From Globisporangium splendens (taxonomy: Eukaryota; Oomycota; Peronosporomycetes; Pythiales; Pythiaceae), in assembly GCA_006386115.1 (NCBI GenBank), contig VFIW01000010.1, positions 831,229 through 895,228 of the forward strand: a stretch of DNA of 64,000 nt. The letters run 5' to 3'. The notes under the pieces were generated by a model, which made no database searches, was not told the origin of the DNA, and saw only the letters and a list, made by a program, of their open reading frames with translations. Both the position numbers and the translations under genes were made by a program. Within the stretch, counting starts at the first letter, position 1. Every line of letters begins with the position of its first letter. Shown piece after piece: positions 15,419-25,403 of this stretch.

Positions 15419-18400
15419 GATCCGCTGATCCGCTTGGAAGGTAAGGCTTTAGTCTACCCACATAAAATGTCGGGTGTAGACGCATGCGTGTAGGTATGTC
15501 TAGCGTATAGGCATCACCATTGCATTTCACTACCTTGAACGGTCCAATGAACCTTGGCAGAAGCTTCGAGCTTCCCAAGTTGGACACTGCATGTTCAGGC
15601 AGGTTCGCCGTGCTAAGCAATACAAGATCATTGATCTTATAAACTTGCTTGTTCTTCCTTCCGCTCTTGTCTGCTTGTTCCTTTTGCAGATCCTGAGCCT
15701 TCGCGATTGCGTCTCGAACAAACCTCACAACGGCTTGTCTCCTCACAACAAAGTCATCGACTTGCTGTTCCTCACGACTTGTGATGTCGTTGAGGGGTTT
15801 CATCGAGTCAAAGTTGGCTTTTAACTCGGCAACAGCATTCAGGTCATACGACGACTGCGGCTTATTGCCTTTAGCCGTAGTCCCTCCCCCACTTAAGGTA
15901 GAGACCTCACCCATTATGGAAGCAGGCACTCGAGGATGAATGCCATAGTTCACATAAAATGGAGAGTGACCTGTCGAGACATGCGTGGAGTTGTTCAACG
16001 CAAACTCGGCAAGAGGGAGAAACTCACTCCACTCTTTGAAAGACGTTGCGTAGCTGCGCAACACGTCTTCAAGGACACGATTCACTCGCTCTGTTTGACC
16101 GTCCGTTTCAGGATGTGCCGCTGTTGACATGGACAACTTGGTGTCCAGAAGTCCAAACAGTGCACGCCAGAACTTGGACGTAAACCGAGTGTCACGGTCA
16201 GACACGATCTCAACGGGCAGGCCATGCAGACGGAATACGACGTCTACAAAGACCTTGGCCGTCATTTCGGCTGAGATCTTGTCCGAAACCGGCGCAAGAT
16301 GGACCATCTTGCTGAATCGGTCCACAAACACAAGGATGCCATTGCGTCCGTGTTTGTCACGCGGAAGTCCGAATATGAAATCCATACTCACAGACTTCCA
16401 ACTGTCTGATGGGACAGCCAATGAACGAAGTGGTGCCTGAGTGGAACCAGAAGGTTTCACTCGTTGGCAGATCTCGCAAGTCCTCACATACTTGCGAACC
16501 CACTTGTACATGTGTGGCCAGTAGTAATCCCGGGAAAGACTGAGAAACGTTTTCTCACGTCCGAGATGGCCACCCGAAGGACTGTCATGGTACTCATACA
16601 AGAGTCGATGACGCAGACCTTCGTCGTTGGGAACAACAACCCTTGCTGTATCCCCGTCTTCAACCGCATAGTACAACAATCCATTGTGTACTCGGAAGCG
16701 GTGAACTCGCGACCTTGTGCGCGACGGAAGACCTTGCAGTGCTTTGTCCGAAGGGTCCTTGAAATACTTCAACAAGTCCTGACATGTTTCGTCAGACTTG
16801 TACCCTTCGATAATGTCTTCTCGCACTGTAGTCGTTGCTTGCACCACGATCGCTTGAACATCTTCACAGAGTCGACACGCTCCGTCCGTGTCTTCACTCT
16901 TGGTCTTCGGATCGTAATCCGGACGTCTTGACAGCGCATCGGCTAAGATGTTCGTCTTGCCTGGCTTGTAGTGTACAACAAAGTTGTACTCTGCAAAGAA
17001 GGAGAACCATCTCGCCATTCTTTGCGACAAATGAGGAGTCTTTACTGCTGTACGCAGCGACGCATGATCTGTGTAGATCGCAAAGCGCTCCTCGCCAAGC
17101 AGATACACACGGAACTTGACCAAAGAATACTTCATCGCCAGAAGTTCTTTGTCATGAACTGGGTAGTTCCGTTCTGCGGGTCGGAGTTGTCGTGACTGAT
17201 ACGACACAACTCGCTCATGACCCTCATCATCGTGTTGCATCAACGCGCAACCGATGGCATAGTCGCTTGCATCGCAAACCACATGAAAAGGCTTGTCGTG
17301 GTTTGCGATTGCCAGCACGGGAGCTTCTCGCAGACTCCTCTTGACTTCGGCAAATGCCATTTGGTGGTCACTGGACCACTCCCACTCAATGTCCTTCTTC
17401 AGGAGCTGTGTGAGGGGTTGCACCAACGCTGCATAATTGCGCGTGTACTTGTGCAAGTAGTTGGCCAGACCCAACCATTGTCTCAGCTGTTTGACATTCT
17501 GAGGCACAGGCCAATCGTCAATAGCTTTGACCTTCTCCGGATCAACTCGAACACCATGCTTTCCCACAAAGCAACCGAGAACGGGGATCTCTGGTGCAAA
17601 GAATATGCACTTCTTCAGGTTAGCGTAGAGCTTGTTCTCTCGCATGACCTGAAAGACTTGACGGAGGTGGTCAAGATGAACATCAACGTCAGACTTTTCA
17701 CCCGTGGTTTTACTATGAACGAATATATCGTCAAAGTAACTCGGTGCAAACCCTCTCAATGGACGAAGTAAATTCGTGACCATCCTATTGAAAGTCGCAG
17801 GAGCGTTCTTCAAACCCTGTGGCATCACTAACCATTCCCACAGCATACCACTCGGGGTACTCACTGCAGTTAGTGGTACATCATCTTCGCGCATTCGAAT
17901 CTGATAGAACCCATCTTTCAGATCGATAGCACTGAAGACAGTACTGCCAACCATTCCATCAAGGATCATATCCTTGCGTGGAACCGGAGTTTGGGCTGGA
18001 ATGGTAGCGTCGTTCAGCTTGTTGAAAGCGTGAACGATGCGCCAACCACCAGTTGCCTTCTTCACACAGAAGGTTGGGCTACAATGTGGAGACTTGCTCT
18101 CTCGCACATGCCCAGCCTTAGCGCGTTGCGCAAAGAACTCGTCGATCGCAACGACTTGTTCTCTTGGCAACGGCCACTGCCGTGTGATGCAGTACTTCGT
18201 GCCAGGAAGTATGTCAATCTCATGACGAACGCCTCTATCGAATGGCAGTTCGTCCGGCACCTTGTCAGGGAATATGTCCTCATATTCCTTGACAAGTTCA
18301 TACACGGGGTTCGTTTTGAGAGCGTCCCACGACTGCTCATCAAACCTTTCCTTCCGTGTCTTCTCATCGAACACTTCCGCAGTGTTGATGACATCGTCGG

Positions 18401-19388
18401 CAACTTCATCGACGATCATGCAGACCTGCGAAATTTCGCCTTTCGCTAGGCTACGCTTCAGCGTCTTCTTGCTCATCCACGGCAAGGAAACCAAATCTTC
18501 AACAGAGCTTGGAGGATTTTCAATCTTCACGTGACGGATTACATCCACGTCACCATCTTCATTGTAGACCGCGATATTCGCAAACTCGCTTGAAATGTCT
18601 TGTGCTTGGACACTTCCTTCGTCACCGTAACTTGTACCTTGATCAGGGGCACACGGGACACTCTTCTTGCTGGTCTTCTTCTTCTTCTCTCGGGATGGCT
18701 CTTCGGCTCTTTTCCCATTCGTTTCTTCCACGCACATCGCCTCGCTCTTAGGGTCGATGGCAAAGGAGACAGTCTTTTTCTGGCGCCTGACTGCTCCACC
18801 TCCAGTAGTCTTCTTCAAGATGGGTACCGCTCGTGAACATGGGGGGCCATCGCACACCGCAATATCACGAGGGCCATCCGGGATCTCTTCCACAGATGTG
18901 TAAACCCACACCACTTCATCCGTTGTTGTGCAGCACAAGTCAACATCACGTGACTTGTCAACGGAGATCTTCATCTTCATCCAGTCAATGCTAGGTTGAT
19001 AACGCTTCAACCACGGCATGCCCAGGATGATGTCAAACTTGTCATCGAGGTCGAGTAGAATAAACTCGTCTTCACCTCGGAAATCTTCACACTTCATTGC
19101 CAAGCGCACCACGCGCTTCGGCATCTTCACAGTCGACCCGTTGGCCAACCGTATAACCATCGTCTTCTCTTCGTTCGCATCAGGCACGAAGACACCATGC
19201 CTGACGATCACTTCATTTCGAACAAAATTGTTCGATGCACCAGTGTCAACCAAAGCACGCAGAGGTGTTGCAATACCGTCTACATGAACTTTGAGAACGA
19301 TCAAACTTGACGTTTGACTGACACTGTTCTCCCTCGTGGAAACTGCATGTGCATCATGCACATTGGGGCCAGAGTCCTGTGTATCCAC
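14694..19388 (-). CDS. pol: Gyp2 Pol polyprotein (PR-RT-RH-IN-chromodomain)
   Basis: 1,564 codons without breaks, counted from a GTG (VDTQDSGPNV). Domains are as in Gyp1: protease LVDTGASNNF, RT with SYFDDIFVHS, RNase H CDASDYAIGC, integrase H2C2 then MDFIFG / SDRDTRFTS / DGQTERVNR, and C-terminal chromodomain (HRWVVESIVDH, YRVRWRGYPPSSDTWEP). Seen anomaly: relative to Gyp1 one extra base at 19392-19393 puts this frame in the same phase as Gag behind the Gag stop. A -1 shift at the heptamer would therefore run into a TGA soon after the hairpin. Inferred: either a sequencing slip or a recent loss of Gag-Pol fusion. Confidence 0.93.
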   Translation of the reverse strand: MDTQDSGPNVHDAHAVSTRENSVSQTSSLIVLKVHVDGIATPLRALVDTGASNNFVRNEVIVRHGVFVPDANEEKTMVIRLANGSTVKMPKRVVRLAMKCEDFRGEDEFILLDLDDKFDIILGMPWLKRYQPSIDWMKMKISVDKSRDVDLCCTTTDEVVWVYTSVEEIPDGPRDIAVCDGPPCSRAVPILKKTTGGGAVRRQKKTVSFAIDPKSEAMCVEETNGKRAEEPSREKKKKTSKKSVPCAPDQGTSYGDEGSVQAQDISSEFANIAVYNEDGDVDVIRHVKIENPPSSVEDLVSLPWMSKKTLKRSLAKGEISQVCMIVDEVADDVINTAEVFDEKTRKERFDEQSWDALKTNPVYELVKEYEDIFPDKVPDELPFDRGVRHEIDILPGTKYCITRQWPLPREQVVAIDEFFAQRAKAGHVRESKSPHCSPTFCVKKATGGWRIVHAFNKLNDATIPAQTPVPRKDMILDGMVGSTVFSAIDLKDGFYQIRMREDDVPLTAVSTPSGMLWEWLVMPQGLKNAPATFNRMVTNLLRPLRGFAPSYFDDIFVHSKTTGEKSDVDVHLDHLRQVFQVMRENKLYANLKKCIFFAPEIPVLGCFVGKHGVRVDPEKVKAIDDWPVPQNVKQLRQWLGLANYLHKYTRNYAALVQPLTQLLKKDIEWEWSSDHQMAFAEVKRSLREAPVLAIANHDKPFHVVCDASDYAIGCALMQHDDEGHERVVSYQSRQLRPAERNYPVHDKELLAMKYSLVKFRVYLLGEERFAIYTDHASLRTAVKTPHLSQRMARWFSFFAEYNFVVHYKPGKTNILADALSRRPDYDPKTKSEDTDGACRLCEDVQAIVVQATTTVREDIIEGYKSDETCQDLLKYFKDPSDKALQGLPSRTRSRVHRFRVHNGLLYYAVEDGDTARVVVPNDEGLRHRLLYEYHDSPSGGHLGREKTFLSLSRDYYWPHMYKWVRKYVRTCEICQRVKPSGSTQAPLRSLAVPSDSWKSVSMDFIFGLPRDKHGRNGILVFVDRFSKMVHLAPVSDKISAEMTAKVFVDVVFRLHGLPVEIVSDRDTRFTSKFWRALFGLLDTKLSMSTAAHPETDGQTERVNRVLEDVLRSYATSFKEWSEFLPLAEFALNNSTHVSTGHSPFYVNYGIHPRVPASIMGEVSTLSGGGTTAKGNKPQSSYDLNAVAELKANFDSMKPLNDITSREEQQVDDFVVRRQAVVRFVRDAIAKAQDLQKEQADKSGRKNKQVYKINDLVLLSTANLPEHAVSNLGSSKLLPRFIGPFKVVKCNGDAYTLDIPTRMRLHPTFYVGRLKPYLPSGSADPTRSSANDQADLEASPLDCEEQTARRSGDSSRRTRVAGRRRIGPSPTPALEDENGTHHEVPQKPNLPLPQSAKGDREPTHETSRSSGVGQVRPELAGTVPRNGTPKPNTGHNLLSGHRSLTHDRRQGSRDSRSVPQVSNNAAAKPRFAHDEHSSTSRVAQSFSRSAPPPLLDSQGEHRWVVESIVDHEDRPTHRRGKKRLNHQRFYRVRWRGYPPSSDTWEPRQTMESDVPDVVRSYENRL

Positions 19389-19411
19389 AAACCACAGTCC
19401 TCTTTTCGAGC

Positions 19412-19452
19412 CCAGTAGGAGGCCCCGCCCCTACTGGTCGTTCCCGTTTTTT
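19412..19452 (-). promoter_or_regulatory. Gyp2 -1 frameshift cassette, uncoupled from pol
   Basis: Identical to Gyp1: heptamer A-AAA-AAC (19452 down to 19446) in Gag phase and stem CCAGTAGG/CCTACTGG (19430-19437 with 19412-19419). Downstream at 19392-19393 Gyp2 has one base more than Gyp1 (GACTGTGGTTTG versus GACTGTGTTTG), so the shifted frame no longer leads into the protease. Confidence 0.8.
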
Positions 19453-20486
19453 GAACGTTGGGAACGATCGAACCCACGGCCGCGACCGTAGTTGTTCGAG
19501 CGCGAACCCTGTGTCGTTTGCCGGTCAGGCAAGGACACTTTGCAGTTCCGAGCGAAGTGACCCGACTTCCCACAACGGAAACATTTTCCATCGTTGCGAG
19601 GACGTTCATTTCCAGGCGTGGAAATGTACGAGATGTCCATCGGCTCTGGGCCATCGTGCGCGACATTTGATTGCCGCATAGGTCTCGACGCAAACCCTTG
19701 GAACTTGGCTTGCTTGATGCTGAACTCTTCTTGCATCGCACGGCTGATGGCTTCGTCCAGCGTCTTGGGATACTCACGGAACAATTGGTTCCGGATTGGC
19801 CCGTCGTTCAGACCCGTCATGAACGTCACAACTTGCGTTGGAACGTCAATCGGCTCGTCCACGATGCTTGAGACCAGGAAGCGCGCTCGTTGTGCATACG
19901 AATGCAGATCGAAACGGCCTTGGCGAAGCTTGAGGAACTCGGCACGCGCACGGAACTCGCTCTGCGGTGGTTCAAACGCTGCCTTGAGCTCCGCCTTGAA
20001 GTCTTCGTAGCTGTAGAAGCAGTTTGGATCCGACAAACGCTTCCCATAAGCCCAGCTCTTTGCACGACCCGCAAGGTTGGACATCGCGAACAACACTCGC
20101 TGCATTGGGTCTCGAAGTTGTCTTGCAGTGATGGCTGCATCCAACTCGACGAACCATCTCGAAAGAGGTTCGTTCTCTCCGCCACGATACGGAGAGACAT
20201 CCAGCTTCAGCGGCACCGTCCTGAAGGACGAAACAGGGGTTGCGACCTGCTTTCGAGATTCAATAATCTCGTGGTGCATGAAACTGACCGCGGCGTTCTT
20301 CTGGTCTTCAGGAGACGCCGATCGTAGCAGGCTGATTACAGCAGCCTCCCCGATGACGTTTCGCATCCGCTCCAGCGCCGACCACTCATAAGAAGACAAA
20401 TGAGGAAAATACTCATTCGTCAACTCGACAGTTTCCGGTACTGCTGGACCGAGTGGCACATCTACTCCTTCCATGTTCTCAGACAT
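19431..20486 (-). CDS. gag: Gyp2 Gag
   Basis: 351 residues from the ATG at 20486 (MSENMEGVDV). Capsid-type region with FYSYEDFKAELKAAFEPP and one CCHC knuckle CFRCGKSGHFARNC near the C-terminus. Intact and near-identical to Gyp1 Gag. Forms the particle that packages element RNA. Confidence 0.93.
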   Translation of the reverse strand: MSENMEGVDVPLGPAVPETVELTNEYFPHLSSYEWSALERMRNVIGEAAVISLLRSASPEDQKNAAVSFMHHEIIESRKQVATPVSSFRTVPLKLDVSPYRGGENEPLSRWFVELDAAITARQLRDPMQRVLFAMSNLAGRAKSWAYGKRLSDPNCFYSYEDFKAELKAAFEPPQSEFRARAEFLKLRQGRFDLHSYAQRARFLVSSIVDEPIDVPTQVVTFMTGLNDGPIRNQLFREYPKTLDEAISRAMQEEFSIKQAKFQGFASRPMRQSNVAHDGPEPMDISYISTPGNERPRNDGKCFRCGKSGHFARNCKVSLPDRQTTQGSRSNNYGRGRGFDRSQRSKNGNDQ

Positions 20487-20570
20487 AGACAGAAGTAGGT
20501 CTTGGACAGGAATGCGCGAAGTGCTCAAAGCCGCTTCGTCAAACCTTTCTTGGCTTGGTCGCTGGAAGGA

Positions 20571-21245
20571 CCGCTCGAAGTGCTACCAGGTGTAATGGGG
20601 CGCTGTTCCAAACAGTCCCCAAAACACGGCACACACGCTTGTGCGACTTGAGGAAGCGATCTCCCGACTTGGAGGGAGAGAAGACGACTTGAGTACTTGA
20701 GGGTAAAATTGCAACTGAATTAAAAATGCTTATGGTTCCTGTCGCTACTTGTAAATGAACCCCAAGGGCTCCTAGAGGTTTTATAACTAAAACCTAAACA
20801 TACACAATAAAACCTATGAATCTGATATATAAAACCTTGGGTACACTGAGGTTGAACCCACGAGATCTTCGAGAAGCTTGAACTTGAAGTCCCGTGGAAA
20901 ATTCCCTGCAAAGTGATTGGCTACAGCCACTCACTTTAGGTGGCAGAGACACGTTGGTCTCATCACCAGTGCAGTTTCCCAAGTAGGAACCATCACTCAG
21001 TACTTGATTAGTACATGGATGTCATCACTCTGTACTGATTAGTACATGTGAACAACATTCTGCACTGATCAGCACAGAGAGCGCTCGTGACGTCATGGGA
21101 TGACGTCACATGTGCATGTGGGGACTGTCGTACTGTAATCCCTTTGTTATTTGTCTCTCCACAATGCACACTGAAGGTGGTGTGTGGCACACTAGATCTG
21201 GGAACAGATCCACCTTCATGTAATGGCTAGGTATAGCCCATTACA
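20571..21245 (-). repeat. Gyp2 5' LTR (20591-21245) and primer-binding site
   Basis: 655-bp LTR with the same ends and the TGACGTCA inverted pair at 21087-21109. It differs from the 3' LTR by a few changes, for example one A fewer near 20805 and a small indel near 21185. The 18-nt primer-binding site TGGTAGCACTTCGAGCGG (minus) is at 20571-20588, 2 nt from the LTR. Confidence 0.94.
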
Positions 21246-24200
21246 ATCGGCGTAGAGCTTTTGCATGTCTTGTGCAGCAGCTAGTTGGTCGCGTACGCGA
21301 CGCAACAATGCTGCGCGCTCATCGACAAATTGGCGCGCTGCCGCGACGGCTTTGTCTTGCTTTTTCGTTGCTCTCGCAGCGCATGCTGCAGAGAGATCTA
21401 TTTCTGCGCCGGTGTGTGTCACCTCGCGCCCTCCCTTTCGTGGCTGACGCTCGCACGAGCAGTCGCCTGATTCTGTCTGAGACTGGCTATTTTTAGCACG
21501 AGTACCGTAACTCAGTACCGTGGGAGACCCATCTATAGGGACACGAGTACCGTAACTCTGTACCGTGTTTTTCTCTCCAAATGTGGAACGCGTGCCGTCC
21601 GGTAAGACCGTGACAGATTCGAAGTGCGACCGCACAGGCGGCGCATTGCGCGCGTCCACGTGAGCGGTTAACGCCACGTCTGGTGACGGAGGTCGCGCAC
21701 TCGCATCGAGCGCAGCGAGTTGCCCTCCCACCGCAGAATATTCGACGCCCTCAAACAGAGTGGCGGGTACGCGCGGGTGCCGCAGCGAGTTAAAATAGAA
21801 CGGAGTCACGGCCGTAGAGGCGTGCTCGCTGCTATTTATAGCAAACTCGACGTACGGCAGCCAGCGGCTCCAGTCGCGGGGATGATCGACAGCGATGCTG
21901 CGAAGAATATCCTCGACGGCACGGTTCACGCGCTCGGTTTGCCCGTCTGTCTCGGGGTGATCGGCAGTGGACATCGCCAGATCTGTGCCGAGCAGGCGAA
22001 AGAGTTCGCGCCAAAAGGCAGCGGTGAAACGCGGGTCCCGGTCTGATACAATAGACTCGGGCAAGCCGTGATAGCGGAACACGTGCTCTAAAAATAGGCA
22101 CGCCGTCTCTTGCGCAGTGACATGCTTGCGCACAGGCGCAACATGCACCATTTTGCTCAGTCGGTCGACGAACACGACGACGCCTGTGTTGCGCGCCTTG
22201 TCTTCCGGGAAACCGAAGACGAAATCCATGCTGACCGACTTCCAGCAATCTTGCGGAATCGGCAGCGGCGCTTTGTTCTTGCCCGCAGGCTTCACGCGCT
22301 GGCACTGTTCGCATGAACGTACATAATTGGCCACCCATTTGTATTGGTGTGGCCACCAAAACACATTGGACACTTGCAAGAAGGTCTTTTCACGCCCGAG
22401 ATGCCCACTCGCTGGCGCATCGTGAAACTCATGAAGGATCGAAAGTTTCAGATCCTGGTCATGCGGTACATGCACACGCGGGTAATCGAAGTTGGACAGT
22501 TGATGCCACAACAACCCGTCGTGATAACTGAACCGAGCAAGCTTTGACTCGAGTTTGGCAGGCAATGACTCTTTCGACGAGCCGTCAAAGTAAGCAATCA
22601 ACAAGCGACATTCATCGTCGTTTGGATAAAGCGACTGAATATTGTCCTTGAGCTTTGTTTGCACTCGACTGATGCTCAGATGCATGAGATCAGGAGAGCG
22701 CTCCGAACACAGAGCGTCGGCGCTGTTGTCAACGCTCGACTCGTGATCTGGACGGCGCGAAAGCGCGTCCGCCAGAACATTTTCCTTTCCCGGCTTGTAT
22801 TCGACCCAGAAGTTGAACTCGGAGAAGAATGCAAGCCATCGCGCCATTCGCTGCGACAAATGGGGAGAATTAATCGCGGTCCGCAAGGACGCGTGATCCG
22901 TGTACACAACAAACGGTGTCGCACCCAAAAGGCGGACCCTGAACTTCAAGAGAGCGTACTTGATCGCAAGCAGCTCCTTGTCGTGCACAGGATAGTTCTT
23001 TTCAGCTGCTTTAAGCAGTCTGCTTTGGTATGATACGACGCGCTCATGGCCGTCATCATCCTTCTGCATCAGCGCACAGCCGATTGCAAAATCGCTGGCA
23101 TCGCACACGACACTGAAAGCTTTCGTGTGGTCCGGCAACGCCAGGACAGGAGCGCGAACAAGCGACTCCTTCACGTCAATGAATGCATTCATGACATCGT
23201 TGGTCCAGTCCCATTCGACATCCTTTTTCAAGAGATGCGTGAGCGGACGGACTCTCGCCGCATAGTTGTGGCTGTACTTGTGCAAATAGTTTGCCAAGCC
23301 AAGCCACTTGCGCAAATCCTTGACGTTCTTTGGGATCGGCCAGTCGGCGATCGCCTTGATCTTCTCTGGGTCCGCGCGGACTCCAGCTTTGCCAACATAG
23401 CACCCCAGGATCGGAATCTCTGAGGCGCCAAAGATGCACTTCTTCAGGTTGCAATACAGACTGTTGTCTCGTAAGCACTGCAACACTGAGCGCAAATGTC
23501 TCTTGTGCACGTCAACGGCGCTGAGATCTCCTTCGGCACGACTGCGCACGAAGATGTCATCGAAGTAGCTCGGTGCGTACGCACGATGAGGACGCAGAAG
23601 ATGCGTTACCAGACGATTGAACGTCGCTGGTGCATTCTTCAGACCTTGCGGCATAACGAGCCACTCCCACAGCATTCCGCTGGGTGTGCTTACTGCCGTC
23701 AAGGGAACGTCACTCTCTCGCATGAGGATCTGATAGAACCCATCCATCAGATCCAATGCTGAGAACACAGTTGAGCCGCCCATGGAGTCGATCAAGACAT
23801 CCTTTCTTGGGATCGGCGTTTGTGCCGGAATGGTGGCGGCGTTCAGCTTGTTGAAAGCGTGAACAATGCGCCAGCCACCAGTCGCTTTCCGCACACAAAA
23901 CGTGGGTGAGCTGTGTGGAGACTTGCTTTCTCTCACATGACCGGCGAGGGCTCGTTTCGCGAAGAACTCGTCGATAGCCTCAACCTGCTCGCGGGGCAGC
24001 GGTCATTGTCTGGTCACGCAATATTTGCTCCCGGGCTCGAGACCGATCTCGTGCCGTACGCCACGGTCAACGGGCAGGGCACTTGGCACTTTGTCGGGGA
24101 ACACATCTTTGAACTCCCACAACAAGTCAAAGTATGGACTGCCTTTCACGGCGTCCCAGTCCTGAGCAGCAAACCGCCTCTGTTTGTCTGACTCCAAAAC

Positions 24201-25403
24201 ACTCTCATCCGCAGTGGACGAGGTGCACAGTTCGCTACGCGTAAACGCGGTAGGAACGACGATCTCGCGGATCTGATCACGCTCTAGATCCGTAAGAAAG
24301 AGCTCCAAGCTCATTTCTTCGAGGGATACGATCGCCTCAACGGTACTCGGCAGCTCATGGAGCGCCGCAAATTCAGCGAAGAACACTTCGTCTGATGCGT
24401 TTGCTTCCGGACTGCGCTTTGCGTGTCTGAGCGCCACGTCAACGTGAGCGCGATCTATCGACGGATCCGAGATCCTATCAAAGGCGCGCAGCGAAGCTGC
24501 AGCTGCGTTGAGAGATGGGGCAATCGTGTGCGAGGCGGCCGTTTCCTCAGCAACAGATGCCAATGCACTGTCTCTCTTGCGAGCTGACAACTTGCGTCAC
24601 CCTCGTCGGTTGATGCGAACACGCGACCTCGCGGTTCTGAGCTCCAGTACTGCACCGTCAAGGTGGTACGAGCTGGCTGACGCGTGTACGCCTGTACTGT
24701 CGCTGTCACTTGCGGGGGCTGGCTCGGATTCTCTGGAGCCGCACACTTGCGCACCAGTGTCCACGTCTGGACTTTCTGGCGCTTCCGCACAAACTGGGCT
24801 ACCTGCCTCAGCGCATCTTCTTGCTGGGCTCCCTGCCGCCGCGTGTTCAACGCTCACATCCACAGCGTGGAAATATTCCCGCAATCTTCGCTCTTCATCA
24901 GAGGAAGGGGTGGAGCTCCCGATTGTGCTTGCTCGCCAATCGATCCAAGGCTGATGTTTCGCCAGCCAAGGCATTCCTAGGATGAGGTCGTACTTCGACC
25001 CCATCGCTAGTACTACGAAGGTTTCTTTGCAGACAAAGTCGCAAAATCTGAAAGAGAGTTCAACTCGAACTCCTTCAGTGTGTACTGTCGACCCATCGGC
25101 CAGACGTACGATCATCTTCTCGCGCTTGCCAGTGTGGACAAGTCGCTCATACGCTTGCAGACTCTGTTTCAGAGCTGACTTAGAGACGAAGTTCTGTGAC
25201 GCACCGCAGTCAACAAGAACCGTCATTTTCTTCTCATAGCCCTTCACATCGGCGCTATATACCAACATCTCACTCGGAGCCTTGTTGTCAAGAGCTCCTG
25301 GGACTAAGCTTCCCATCTGCACGACTCTAGTAGTCGGCGACGCCGAAGCTATAGAGTCCGTCTCAGTAGAGCGTCCCGCTTCTGCTGAGACGTTCCGTTT
25401 CCC
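21246..25403 (-). pseudogene. pol: Gyp3 pol 5' part (PR-RT-RH-IN) with two premature stops
   Basis: One reading phase from the frameshift heptamer to the Gyp2 insertion. Protease motif is LVDCGASQNF (Cys in place of the usual Thr or Ser), then LILGMPWLAKHQPW. TGA stops lie at 24597-24599 and 24003-24005; the second replaces the Trp of the conserved RQWPLPRE. RT has SYFDDIFVRS (near 23550), RNase H CDASDFAIGC and YTDHASL, integrase H2C2 (HLGREKT ... CEQCQRV) and MDFVFGFP / SDRDPRFTA / DGQTERVNR. Near 21498-21567 two 25-bp direct repeats encode SYGTR twice. The frame is cut by Gyp2 at 21246 and resumes at 13616. Confidence 0.92.

Larger units (their letters stand above)
13617..21245 (-). mobile_element. 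Gyp2: Ty3/Gypsy element nested in Gyp3
   Basis: 7,629 bp with two 655-bp LTRs that differ at only a handful of positions, flanked by the 5-bp duplication ATCGG (13612-13616, 21246-21250). It sits inside Gyp3 pol, just before the integrase C-terminal barrel. Same family as Gyp1 (Gag and most of Pol nearly identical). Young by LTR similarity. Gag, Pol and the antisense ORF are each open, but a one-base insertion near 19392 separates the frameshift site from pol. Confidence 0.96.

Noticed and set aside
21498..21567. Possible tandem repeat or CRISPR-like array
   Set aside because: Only two 25-bp repeats within Gyp3 pol coding sequence; it is a small internal duplication of the linker.
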